Source of the DNA: Propionibacteriaceae bacterium
Lineage (GTDB): Bacteria > Actinomycetota > Actinomycetes > Propionibacteriales > Propionibacteriaceae
DNA: 5,562 nucleotides
Direction: 5' to 3'
NCBI GenBank assembly: GCA_003153855.1
Contig: PMBM01000023.1
Coordinates: forward strand, 1-5,562
Shown here: in pieces, positions 1 to 5,562 of the stretch
Numbering within the stretch: the stretch's first letter is position 1
Layout: every line of letters starts with the position of its first letter
The notes under the pieces: model-generated
Seen by the model: only the letters and a program-made list of their open reading frames with translations
The model's database searches: none
What the model was told of the DNA's origin: nothing
Made by a program: the position numbers and the translations under genes

Positions 1-77
1 TCGGTTGGTACGACAACGAGTGGGGCTACTCGAACCGTCTCGTCGACCTCACCGTCCTCGTCGGCTCCAAGCTCTGA
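1..77 (+). CDS. gap: glyceraldehyde-3-phosphate dehydrogenase, type I (3' end only)
   Basis: Only the last 24 codons and the TGA stop (75-77) are in the window; the reading frame begins at base 3. The peptide begins WYDNEWGYSNR after one Gly and runs on to LVDL. This is the C-terminal signature of phosphorylating GAPDH, which oxidises glyceraldehyde-3-phosphate to 1,3-bisphosphoglycerate with NAD(P)+ in the cytosol. Its product is the substrate of the pgk gene 33 nt downstream, and no hairpin separates them, so co-transcription is likely. The catalytic Cys and the NAD-binding domain lie outside the window, so cofactor preference cannot be judged. Confidence 0.95.
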   Translation, partial: GWYDNEWGYSNRLVDLTVLVGSKL

Positions 78-110
78 TCCGTCAACACTGAGAAGAAAGC
101 AGGCCTACAC

Positions 111-1313
111 GTGAGGTCAGTACCCGACCTTGGCGCGCTCGCAGGTAAGCGCGTCCTGATTCGCTGTGATTTCAATGTCCCGCTCGACGGCGACGTCATC
201 ACCGACGACGGGCGCATCCGCGCCGCGCTCCCGACGCTCACCGGTCTGATCAAGGCCGGCGCGAAGGTCGTGGTACTGGCCCACCTGGGCCGGCCCAAGG
301 GCCAGGTCAACCCGAAGTACAGCCTCGCCCCGGCCGCCACGCGGCTGGGCGAGCTCCTCGGCCAGGACGTGAAGCTGGCCACCGACGTGGTCGGCGACTC
401 GGCGAAGGCCATGGTTGCCGGACTCGCCGACGGTGAGATCGGCATGTGCGAGAACGTCCGCTACGAGCCGGGTGAGGAGAGCAAGGACGACGCCGAGCGC
501 GGCGTCCTCGCAGCCCAGTACGCGGCTCTGGCTGACGTCTTCGTCTCCGACGGCTTCGGTGTCGTACATCGCAAGCAGGCGTCGGTCTACGACGTGGCGA
601 AGCTCCTGCCGTCAGCGGCCGGTTCTCTCGTCACCAAGGAGGTCGAGGTTCTCAAGAAGCTCACCCAGCACCCGGAGCGTCCGTACGTGGTCGTCCTCGG
701 CGGGGCGAAGGTGGCCGACAAGCTGGCAGTCATCGACAACCTGCTGCAGGTCGCCGACACGCTGGTCGTCGGCGGCGGCATGAGCTACACCTTCCTCGCG
801 GCCCAGGGCTACGAGGTCGGCAGCTCGATCCTCGACGCCGCCAACATCGAGGCGTGCAAGGGCTACCTCGCGGCGGCCACGGAGGCGGGCAAGCAGATCC
901 TGCTGCCGGTCGACACCCGCGTGGCGGCGTCGTTCGACTTCGCTGCTCGGACGGTCTCCGAGGTCACGGTCGTCCCGGCGAGCGAGATCCCCGCAGACCA
1001 GGGTGGCCTGGACATCGGGCCCGAGACCGAGAAGATCTTCGCCGACGCCATCCTGGGCGCCAAGACCGTGTTCTGGAACGGCCCGATGGGCGTGTTCGAG
1101 ATCGAGGCTCTCGCCGCTGGCACGAAGGCCGTGGCAACCGCACTCGCAGACACCGAGGCCTTCACGGTCGTCGGCGGCGGCGACTCCGCGGCTGCCGTAC
1201 GCCAGCTCGGCTTCGCCGACGACGCGTTCGGCCATATCTCGACCGGCGGCGGCGCGTCGCTGGAGTACCTCGAGGGCAAGACCCTTCCGGGTCTGTCCGT
1301 GCTGGAAGGCTGA
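111..1313 (+). CDS. pgk: phosphoglycerate kinase
   Basis: The product is a 400-residue cytosolic enzyme, the usual length for bacterial PGK. It transfers the acyl phosphate of 1,3-bisphosphoglycerate to ADP, making ATP and 3-phosphoglycerate. Visible motifs in order are the PGK signature [12 protein letters not shown] (14-25), the substrate-side [10 protein letters not shown] (33-42), HLGRPKG (58-64), [10 protein letters not shown] (114-123), [13 protein letters not shown] (147-159, in place of the common DAFGTAHR form), the nucleotide-side GGAKVADK (197-204), [10 protein letters not shown] (321-330), GGGDSAAAV (355-363) and the C-terminal [14 protein letters not shown] (377-390). The GTG start puts the signature at the normal distance from the N-terminus. 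A modest ribosome site, GCAGG at 99-103, lies 7 nt upstream. It is sandwiched between gap and tpiA (3-nt gap to tpiA), so it is probably translated from a gap-pgk-tpiA message. No key residue appears to be missing. Confidence 0.98.
   Translation: MRSVPDLGALAGKRVLIRCDFNVPLDGDVITDDGRIRAALPTLTGLIKAGAKVVVLAHLGRPKGQVNPKYSLAPAATRLGELLGQDVKLATDVVGDSAKAMVAGLADGEIGMCENVRYEPGEESKDDAERGVLAAQYAALADVFVSDGFGVVHRKQASVYDVAKLLPSAAGSLVTKEVEVLKKLTQHPERPYVVVLGGAKVADKLAVIDNLLQVADTLVVGGGMSYTFLAAQGYEVGSSILDAANIEACKGYLAAATEAGKQILLPVDTRVAASFDFAARTVSEVTVVPASEIPADQGGLDIGPETEKIFADAILGAKTVFWNGPMGVFEIEALAAGTKAVATALADTEAFTVVGGGDSAAAVRQLGFADDAFGHISTGGGASLEYLEGKTLPGLSVLEG
1304..1309 (+). promoter_or_regulatory. ribosome binding site of tpiA inside the pgk 3' end
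   Basis: GGAAGG lies 7 nt before the tpiA ATG, within the last pgk codons. It fixes the tpiA start and suggests translational coupling to pgk. Confidence 0.75.
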
Positions 1314-1316
1314 CCG

Positions 1317-2096
1317 ATGGCGAACCGTACCCCGCTCATGGCGGGCAACTGGAAGATGAACCTCAACCACGTGGAGGCGACCGGACTCGTCCAGAAGCTG
1401 GCGTGGACGCTCTCCGACCACAAGTACAACCCGTCGACGACCGGCGTGGCCGTCATCGTGCCGTTCACCGACATCCGTACGGTGCAGACGCTCATCGAGG
1501 GCGAGAAGTACCCGATCGCCTGGGGTGCGCAGGACGTCTCCGTGCATACCTCCGGTGCGTACACGGGCGAGATCTCGGCGGACATGCTCGCCAAGCTCGG
1601 CTGTACGTACGTGGTGGTGGGTCACTCCGAGCGTCGTGAGTACCACGCGGAGACCGACGAGATCATCAACGCCAAGGCCAAGGCGGTCATCGCCGCCGGG
1701 ATGACGCCGATCATCTGCTGCGGCGAGGTGCTCTCGATCCGCAAGGAGGGCCGCCAGGTCGAGCATGTCCTCGGACAGGTCACGGCCTGCCTCGAAGGTC
1801 TGACCGCCGAGCAGGTCGGCGCGCTCGTCATCGCGTACGAGCCCGTCTGGGCCATCGGCACAGGCGAGGTTGCCACGCCGGCGGACGCGCAGGAGGTCTG
1901 CGGCGCGATCCGTGGCAAGGTCGCCGAGCTTCTCGGTGCGGCAGCCGCGGCGGCCGTGAAGATCCAGTACGGCGGCTCGGTCAAGTCCAGCAACGTGGTC
2001 GACATCATGAACCAGCCCGACGTCGACGGCGCCCTGGTGGGCGGCGCCAGCCTCGATGCTGAAGAGTTCTCCAAGATCGTCCTCTTCCAGGGCTGA
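1317..2096 (+). CDS. tpiA: triosephosphate isomerase
   Basis: The product is a 259-residue TIM-barrel enzyme of normal length that interconverts dihydroxyacetone phosphate and glyceraldehyde-3-phosphate in the cytosol. The catalytic set is complete: N11 and K13 in AGNWKMN (9-15), H103 in VVVGHSERR (99-107), and the base E175 in [11 protein letters not shown] (173-183). Loop 6, the lid over the substrate, is residues 176-183. The phosphate-binding loops YGGSV (218-222) and GALVGGASL (238-246) are also intact. Residues 131-137 read PIICCGE, where the family usually has CVGE; the change is conservative. The ATG start is 3 nt after the pgk stop with a good GGAAGG site 7 nt upstream. A GC-rich hairpin follows 16 nt after the stop, so this is likely the last gene of the gap-pgk-tpiA unit. 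Confidence 0.98.
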   Translation: MANRTPLMAGNWKMNLNHVEATGLVQKLAWTLSDHKYNPSTTGVAVIVPFTDIRTVQTLIEGEKYPIAWGAQDVSVHTSGAYTGEISADMLAKLGCTYVVVGHSERREYHAETDEIINAKAKAVIAAGMTPIICCGEVLSIRKEGRQVEHVLGQVTACLEGLTAEQVGALVIAYEPVWAIGTGEVATPADAQEVCGAIRGKVAELLGAAAAAAVKIQYGGSVKSSNVVDIMNQPDVDGALVGGASLDAEEFSKIVLFQG

Positions 2097-2112
2097 TCCT
2101 TGCGACGTACGG

Positions 2113-2141
2113 CGGCGCCGGTGGCTGAGGCCCCGGCGCCG
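2113..2141 (+). terminator. GC-rich hairpin after tpiA, candidate terminator
   Basis: The 9-nt arms CGGCGCCGG (2113-2121) and CCGGCGCCG (2133-2141) are perfectly complementary around an 11-nt spacer. The spacer can pair further (GGC/GCC around TGAG, with a T bulge). No T-run follows; such tail-less GC hairpins are common candidate terminators in actinobacteria, but the lack of a T-run makes the call less sure. It sits 16 nt after the tpiA stop and about 90 nt before the proposed secG promoter, consistent with secG being transcribed separately. A smaller palindrome, CCGGGCCCCGG, follows at 2151-2161. Confidence 0.5.
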
Positions 2142-2233
2142 TCGGCATCTCCGGGCCCCGGCTACCGTCCCAGTACCAGCACGGGTATCGCCTCGCCGAC
2201 GCGGCCGGTTCTTCTCCGAAGGCATGCGTGGGT

Positions 2234-2239
2234 TACGAT
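2234..2239 (+). promoter_or_regulatory. candidate -10 element of a secG promoter
   Basis: TACGAT fits the actinobacterial -10 pattern TANNNT. Its last T lies 7 nt before the GTG at 2246, exactly where a transcript start is expected, so the message could begin at that GTG (leaderless). No convincing -35 is visible; the nearest weak candidate is TTCTTC at 2209-2214 with a 19-nt spacer. The hexamer could also be chance, because TACG-containing words are frequent throughout this window. Confidence 0.4.
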
Positions 2240-2245
2240 GTGCCT

Positions 2246-2512
2246 GTGAGTCTGCTCGTCCCCTTGATCACCTGGCCTGTCCTCAGCGTGTCCATCGGCC
2301 TCGTGATCACCAGCGTGATCCTGGCCCTGTTCATCCTGCTCCATAAGGGCAAGGGCGGTGGCATGTCCGACCTCTTCGGTGGCGGCATGTCGACGGCCAT
2401 GGGCGGCACGAGTGTCGCCGAGCGAAACCTCGACCGCATCACGATCATCGTCGGGTCGCTGTGGCTGGCGTGCATCGTCGCGCTGTTGATCATGTACCGC
2501 TTCGGCGTCTAG
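2246..2512 (+). CDS. secG: preprotein translocase subunit SecG
   Basis: This small membrane protein (88 residues from this start) is the non-essential third subunit of the SecYEG export channel in the cytoplasmic membrane. It has two hydrophobic segments, about residues 12-32 and 64-83. They are joined by the conserved cytoplasmic loop LLHKGKGGGMSDLFGGG (31-47) and SVAERNLDRIT (56-66), the hallmark of actinobacterial SecG. The loop DNA contains a near direct repeat (GGTGGCATGTC / GGCGGCATGTC) encoding the two GGGMS units. The start is uncertain: GTG at 2246 fits a leaderless transcript from TACGAT; GTG at 2240 adds 2 residues; GTG at 2228, with GAAGG 5 nt upstream (2218-2222), adds 6 and gives 94. 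All three share the same frame and stop. The association of secG with tpiA is widely conserved in bacteria. Confidence 0.93.
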   Translation: MSLLVPLITWPVLSVSIGLVITSVILALFILLHKGKGGGMSDLFGGGMSTAMGGTSVAERNLDRITIIVGSLWLACIVALLIMYRFGV

Positions 2513-2523
2513 CCGGACCGCGA

Positions 2524-2540
2524 GTTCTCACGTCCAGAAC
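2524..2540. repeat. short inverted repeat upstream of rbpA
   Basis: GTTCT (2524-2528) and AGAAC (2536-2540) are separated by 7 nt and lie 24 nt before the rbpA GTG, in the 52-nt secG-rbpA gap. Such a dyad could be a regulator site, but at this arm length chance is a real alternative, and I do not recognise it as a known operator (the actinobacterial SOS box has the arms in the opposite order). Confidence 0.25.
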
Positions 2541-2551
2541 GACCAACGATC

Positions 2552-2557
2552 GAGGAG
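2552..2557 (+). promoter_or_regulatory. ribosome binding site deciding the rbpA start
   Basis: GAGGAG is 7 nt before GTG 2565 but only 1 nt before the in-frame TTG at 2559. The spacing favours the GTG. Confidence 0.8.
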
Positions 2558-2564
2558 ATTGACT

Positions 2565-2921
2565 GTGGCCGGAGGTAGCGCCATTCGCGGCAGCCGCGTC
2601 GGTGCGGGCCCTATGGGGGAGGCGGAGCGCGGCGACGCCGCTCCCCGCCTGTACGTCTCGTACTTCTGCGCGAACATGCATGAGACCCGCCCGGCGTTCG
2701 CCGCCGAGGCACAGGTCCCGCAGGAGTGGGACTGCCCGCGCTGCGGACTGCCCGCCAACCTGGATTCGGAGAACCCTCCGCCTCCGCCGAAGATCCTGCC
2801 CTACAAGACGCACCTCGCGTACGTGAAGGAACGGCGCACCAGCGCCGAGGCCCGCACGATCCTCGAGGAGGCCCTGCAGGGCCTGCGTGACCGTCGCGCC
2901 CGCGGCGAAGTCATCTACTGA
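2565..2921 (+). CDS. rbpA: RNA polymerase-binding protein RbpA
   Basis: The product is 118 residues, close to the usual 110-125. RbpA binds primary and primary-like sigma factors and the RNA polymerase beta' region and stabilises the open promoter complex; it is found only in actinobacteria. The N-terminal tail carries the invariant GSAIRGSRVGAGPMGEAERG (4-23). The central barrel domain (about 27-70) contains C35, H39, C57 and C60 (YFC, MHE, DCPRC), the zinc-ligand set described for the Streptomyces protein and missing from the mycobacterial one. A linker with five consecutive prolines (71-75) leads to the sigma-interaction domain KTHLAYVKERR (81-91) and its helix (94-111). The paired R90-R91 match the arginines known to contact sigma. 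It follows secG by 52 nt. GTG 2565 is preferred over TTG 2559 by spacing to GAGGAG. I see no GGAAT-type SigR promoter like that reported for S. coelicolor rbpA. Confidence 0.96.
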   Translation: MAGGSAIRGSRVGAGPMGEAERGDAAPRLYVSYFCANMHETRPAFAAEAQVPQEWDCPRCGLPANLDSENPPPPPKILPYKTHLAYVKERRTSAEARTILEEALQGLRDRRARGEVIY

Positions 2922-2928
2922 TCTGTTC

Positions 2929-2972
2929 AACGTACGAACGGCCGGCCCTTGCGGGCCGGCCGTTCGTACGTT
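2929..2972. terminator. bidirectional terminator hairpin between rbpA and pgl
   Basis: The 20-nt arms at 2929-2948 and 2953-2972 are exact reverse complements around a 4-nt loop, TTGC. Each arm contains CGTACG and the GC-rich core GGCCGGCCC or its complement. The hairpin starts 7 nt after the rbpA stop and ends 10 nt before the last base of the pgl stop, almost filling the 61-nt gap between two convergent genes. No T-run follows on either strand, so termination would rest on the very stable stem. A shared terminator for both transcripts is the simplest reading. Confidence 0.88.
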
Positions 2973-2982
2973 CAGGGGTCGC

Positions 2983-3714
2983 CTAGAGCAAGCAGGAGTG
3001 GAACGGCAGCTCGGCCGCGGCAGCCTCGTCGATGAACCAGACCGTACGGTCCACGCCGCTCACATGAGCCGAGATCGTCGTAGCATCACCACGGAACGTA
3101 CGGGCCACCGCACGTGCCTTCTCCTGGCCCGTGGCCAGCAACCAGACCTCGCGGGACTTGTTGATGGTCGCGAGGGTCAACGAGACCTGCTCGGACGGAG
3201 GCTTGGGCGCGTCCGTGACCCCGATGGCGATGGCCGCCGTCGGTTCGGCACCCGCGTGGTCAGGATGCAGCGCGGCCACGTGGCCGTTCTCGCCCAGACC
3301 GAGCAGACAGATGTCGATGGTGCGCCCGGCGAGGTCCGTGCCGTACGTCAGGGCTGCCTGTGCCGGATCCGCGGAGGCGTCCGACGAGGGCATGGGGTGC
3401 GTACGCGAGGGTGACAGCGGGAACGTACCGGCGAGCCGGGACAGCGCCTGGAGCGAGTTGCGGCGCGGGTCGTCCGTCGGGACGAACGCCTCGTCGGTCC
3501 ACCACAGCTCGAGTGCACCGGGATCGACCTTGGACTTCCCGACCACACGCGCCAGGTGCTCGTACGCCAGGTTGGCCACGCGGCCGCCCGTCAGGCAGAG
3601 CTCGACGACCCGTCCGTCGGACTGGAGCTTCTCGATGCGCTTCACAAGAGACTCGGCCACGTCCTGGGCGAGCATCTCCGGCGTGGGCAGGCGGCGCACG
3701 ACACGGGGGCTCAT
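2983..3714 (-). CDS. pgl: 6-phosphogluconolactonase (DevB/SOL type)
   Basis: The 243-residue product has the normal length for this family and hydrolyses 6-phosphogluconolactone to 6-phosphogluconate, the second step of the oxidative pentose phosphate pathway. Visible motifs are LTGGRVANLA (41-50), WWTDEAFVPTDDPRRN (71-86), LLGLGENGHVAALHPDH (137-153), PKPPSEQVSLTL (170-181) and ATGQEKARAV (194-203). The proposed catalytic D74 and H145 and the conserved K199 are present. Several usual positions differ: the common DER is DEA (A76), the common ERVT-type motif is EQVS (Q176), and the GGST/GGG loop is GGRV. The ATG overlaps the opcA stop as ATGA, with GGAGG 4 nt upstream, so translation is probably coupled. 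Synteny with zwf and opcA strongly supports the function. The related glucosamine-6-phosphate deaminases are less likely on motif and context. Confidence 0.94.
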   Translation of the reverse strand: MSPRVVRRLPTPEMLAQDVAESLVKRIEKLQSDGRVVELCLTGGRVANLAYEHLARVVGKSKVDPGALELWWTDEAFVPTDDPRRNSLQALSRLAGTFPLSPSRTHPMPSSDASADPAQAALTYGTDLAGRTIDICLLGLGENGHVAALHPDHAGAEPTAAIAIGVTDAPKPPSEQVSLTLATINKSREVWLLATGQEKARAVARTFRGDATTISAHVSGVDRTVWFIDEAAAAELPFHSCLL

Positions 3715-4802
3715 GATGCCTCCGCCGCGTGCGCGTGCTCGTGAGCGTGGACAGCCGGGAGCGGCGGATCCTGACGGCCGAGCGCTTCCTGCACCCTGGC
3801 GGCCTTCCTGCTGCCGGCGCGCGCACCGGTCTTGGCGACGCGTGCGGCCGCGATGGCCCCGGCTTCCTTGCGCTTCTGCTTGGGCTCGGGCTTCGGCAGC
3901 GACCTGCCTTCGCGGGTCAGGAGAGTGGCCAGAGCCGCCGCGTACACGTCGTCGGCGTCGAGCCGGCGGAGCTCCTCTGTGAGGAGCTCGTTGATGTCGC
4001 GGCGCTTGAGGGCGACCGTACGGCGCGGCTGACCAGGGATCGCGTACGACGCGGTCTTGCCGTCCTCGCGGGCGATGACGATGTCGCCACCGGGCGTCTC
4101 CAGGAACACGGACGTGATGCCCGGGCCTGCCGACGGCCTGCGCGTGACCTTCACCTTGAGCCGGCTCTCGAGCCAGGCTGCCATGAGGTCGGCCGGCGCG
4201 TTGTTGCGGGGGGCGACCACCGTGGCCGACAGGATCCGCATCGGGAACTGGTCGAGCGCAGCGGTGAGGAGCGCCCGCCACAGGGTCAGCCGCGTCCACG
4301 TCAGGTCGGTGTCGCCCGGCGAGTGGTGAATCGCCCGGATCTCGAGGGCCTTGATGGGGTCGGCGCTGCTCGCGGCGTCGGTGATGCGGCGGTCGGCCAG
4401 CTGCCCGAGCAGGTCGTCACCAGGGGATTCGGGGGCGTTGCCGGGCCACCACATGACGACCGGCGAGTCGGGCAGCAGCATCGGCAGGACGACAGAGTCG
4501 GCGTGCTCGCGGACCTCGCCGGACAGCTTGAGCACGATGACCTCGCCCGGTACGTCCTCGGCCAGGTGGATGTCGGCGTCCAGACGGTCGGTCTTGCCGG
4601 TCGTCTTGACGACGAGCACGAGACGGCACGGGTGTTCGCGGGCGGCCGTCTGCGCGGCGGCGTACGCCTTCGCGAACGAGCGCTGCTCGGCGGCGACGAT
4701 CAGTGTGAGCACCAGGCCGGATGCGCTCCCGAGACGGCTGCGGGCCTTGAGGAGCGCGTTGGCGATCTCGCTGGTGTCGGTGTGCGTGAGAGTGATGATC
4801 AT
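3711..4802 (-). CDS. opcA: glucose-6-phosphate dehydrogenase assembly protein OpcA
   Basis: The product is 363 residues. OpcA proteins of actinobacteria and cyanobacteria bind G6PD and promote its active oligomeric state; they are not enzymes themselves. Family features are the N-terminus MIITLTHTDTSEIANALL, the strand LVLVVK (61-66), LPMLLPDSPVVMWWPG (106-121), the WTRLTLWRALLTAALD helix (159-174) and the C-terminal RRDINELLTEELRRLDAD region (277-294). The conserved part ends near residue 300. Beyond it is a 60-residue low-complexity tail: Lys/Arg/Ala-rich from 304 to about 338, Pro-rich near 346-349, then four alternating histidines (H352, H354, H356, H358). The ATG is 7 nt after the zwf stop; the G-rich GGGGAG just before it is close to the start (2-nt spacing) and overlaps the zwf TAG. 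The 3' end overlaps pgl by 4 nt. Context (zwf-opcA-pgl) leaves little doubt on identity. Confidence 0.95.
   Translation of the reverse strand: MIITLTHTDTSEIANALLKARSRLGSASGLVLTLIVAAEQRSFAKAYAAAQTAAREHPCRLVLVVKTTGKTDRLDADIHLAEDVPGEVIVLKLSGEVREHADSVVLPMLLPDSPVVMWWPGNAPESPGDDLLGQLADRRITDAASSADPIKALEIRAIHHSPGDTDLTWTRLTLWRALLTAALDQFPMRILSATVVAPRNNAPADLMAAWLESRLKVKVTRRPSAGPGITSVFLETPGGDIVIAREDGKTASYAIPGQPRRTVALKRRDINELLTEELRRLDADDVYAAALATLLTREGRSLPKPEPKQKRKEAGAIAAARVAKTGARAGSRKAARVQEALGRQDPPLPAVHAHEHAHAAEAS
3719..3723 (-). promoter_or_regulatory. ribosome binding site of pgl within the opcA 3' end
   Basis: On the minus strand GGAGG lies 4 nt before the pgl ATG and is embedded in the codons for the last OpcA residues (AAEAS). 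It sets the start at 3714 and supports coupling with opcA. Confidence 0.7.
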
Positions 4803-4809
4803 GGCTCCC

Positions 4810-5562
4810 CTAGGGCCTCCGCCAGGCGTGGCCGTCGCGTGCGATCATCTCATGGGCGCTGGCTGGGCCCCACGTCCCGGACTCGTAGTCCTCGGGGGGT
4901 TTGTTGAGGCTGGCCCAGTAGTCGAGCACCGGATCGAGGATCTGCCACCCGAGCTCGACCTCCTCCTGCTGCGGGAACAGGTTGGTGTCGCCGAGCAGCA
5001 CGTCGAGAAGCAGACGCTCGTACGCCTCGGGTGACGACTCGGTGAACGAGTCCCCGTAGCCGAAGTCCATGTTGACGTCGCGGATCTCCATCTGGGTGCC
5101 AGGGACCTTCGCACCGAACCGCAGCGTCACGCCTTCGTCGGGCTGGATCCGCATGACGAGCGCGTTCCGGCCCAGGTCGAGGGTGTCGGTGGCGGTGAAC
5201 GGCAGGTGCGGCGCCTTCTTGAAGCCGAGCGCGATCTCGGTGACGCGACGGGGGAGACGCTTGCCGGCGCGCAGGTAGAACGGCACACCGGCCCAGCGGC
5301 GGCTGTCGATGTCGAGCCGCAGGGCCGCGAACGTCTCGGTCGTCGACGTGGCCTGGAAGCCCTCTTCATCGACGTAGCCCACGACGTGGCGTCCGCCCAT
5401 CCAGCCCGCCTTGTACCGGCCGCGGGCGGTGTGGAGGTCGAGGCGCTTGGGGGTGACGATGGACGAGAGCACCTTCTGCTTCTCTCGCCTCAGGTTCGTC
5501 GCGTCGAAGGAGACAGGCTCGTCCATCGCCGTCAGGGCGAGCAGCTGGAGCAGGTGGTTCTG
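4810..5562 (-). CDS. zwf: glucose-6-phosphate 1-dehydrogenase (C-terminal half, 5' end outside window)
   Basis: The window holds the last 250 codons of a protein normally about 500 residues long. It oxidises glucose-6-phosphate to 6-phosphogluconolactone with NADP+, the entry step of the oxidative pentose phosphate pathway. The fragment begins in frame with QNHLLQLLALTAMDEP, the family's conserved block. Next come the TETFAALRLDID strand and the substrate-site segment RRWAGVPFYLRAGKRLP, followed by TEIALGFKKAPHLPF. The terminal part includes NALVMRIQPDEG, AYERLLLDVLLGDTNLF and a WQILDPVLDYW helix near the C-terminus. The NADP-binding fold and catalytic His motif lie beyond base 5562. The TAG stop (4812-4810) is 7 nt from the opcA start, so both are on one message and the enzyme is made next to its assembly factor. 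Confidence 0.97.
   Translation of the reverse strand, partial: QNHLLQLLALTAMDEPVSFDATNLRREKQKVLSSIVTPKRLDLHTARGRYKAGWMGGRHVVGYVDEEGFQATSTTETFAALRLDIDSRRWAGVPFYLRAGKRLPRRVTEIALGFKKAPHLPFTATDTLDLGRNALVMRIQPDEGVTLRFGAKVPGTQMEIRDVNMDFGYGDSFTESSPEAYERLLLDVLLGDTNLFPQQEEVELGWQILDPVLDYWASLNKPPEDYESGTWGPASAHEMIARDGHAWRRP

Noticed and set aside
612..2225. 537-codon open frame on the minus strand opposite pgk and tpiA
   Set aside because: It is Arg/Asp/Gly/Leu-rich with no recognisable domain, exactly opposite two unambiguous genes. High-GC third positions remove stops from the opposite frames, so this is a shadow.
2513..2564. SigR-type promoter (GGAAT-N18-GTT) for rbpA
   Set aside because: No GGAAT-like -35 is present in the gap at suitable spacing.
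3729..3749. Histidine-rich end of OpcA as a sign of frameshift or of a metal-transporter fragment
   Set aside because: The frame is continuous with the conserved OpcA body, ends in the expected ATGA overlap with pgl, and no transporter motif is present.
3715..4299. Reading pgl as a longer 438-residue protein starting at 4299
   Set aside because: The extra N-terminal part is out-of-frame opcA sequence (Arg/Ala/Gly-rich). The ATG at 3714 has GGAGG upstream and gives the family's normal length.
3729..4907. 392-codon open frame on the plus strand opposite opcA and the end of zwf
   Set aside because: Composition is typical of an antisense shadow, no domain is visible, and it runs through clear opcA and zwf coding sequence.
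1..5562. tRNA, rRNA, riboswitch, CRISPR, insertion sequence, phage or defence genes
   Set aside because: Nearly every base is in a recognised housekeeping gene. The gaps are 33, 3, 149, 52, 61 and 7 nt, and none contains such an element or spaced direct repeats.

Overview
This window comes from a high-GC actinobacterium (Actinomycetota). The evidence is a GC content of very roughly two thirds by eye, strong G/C preference at third codon positions, GTG starts, and two genes restricted to or typical of that phylum: rbpA (RNA polymerase-binding protein) and opcA (glucose-6-phosphate dehydrogenase assembly protein). Gene order matches the actinobacterial block gap-pgk-tpiA-secG-rbpA facing pgl-opcA-zwf. 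Family-level placement, possibly Propionibacteriales, is only a guess.

Layout: bases 1-2921 are read on the plus strand. They hold the last 24 codons of gap, then pgk and tpiA (3 nt apart), a 149-nt gap with a GC-rich hairpin and a likely promoter, secG, and rbpA. Bases 2983-5562 are read on the minus strand in the order zwf (3' part only, cut by the window edge), opcA and pgl. There are 7 nt between zwf and opcA, and a 4-nt ATGA overlap between opcA and pgl, so they look like one transcription unit. The two blocks converge on a perfect 20-bp hairpin (2929-2972) that very probably terminates both. No stretch of more than 300 bases lacks a gene, and I see no RNA genes, mobile elements or CRISPR.

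How the genes work together: gap, pgk and tpiA form the triose-phosphate part of glycolysis. zwf, opcA and pgl form the oxidative entry to the pentose phosphate pathway, which makes NADPH. Both routes draw on glucose-6-phosphate. secG (protein export) and rbpA (sigma/RNA polymerase accessory factor) are housekeeping passengers.

This is a conserved housekeeping region, and I do not find a previously undescribed system in it. The points worth a second look are smaller: a marked excess of the palindrome CGTACG (18 copies by hand count), a likely leaderless secG transcript, substitutions in the 6-phosphogluconolactonase motifs, a basic then histidine-rich tail on OpcA, and the unusually perfect convergent terminator.
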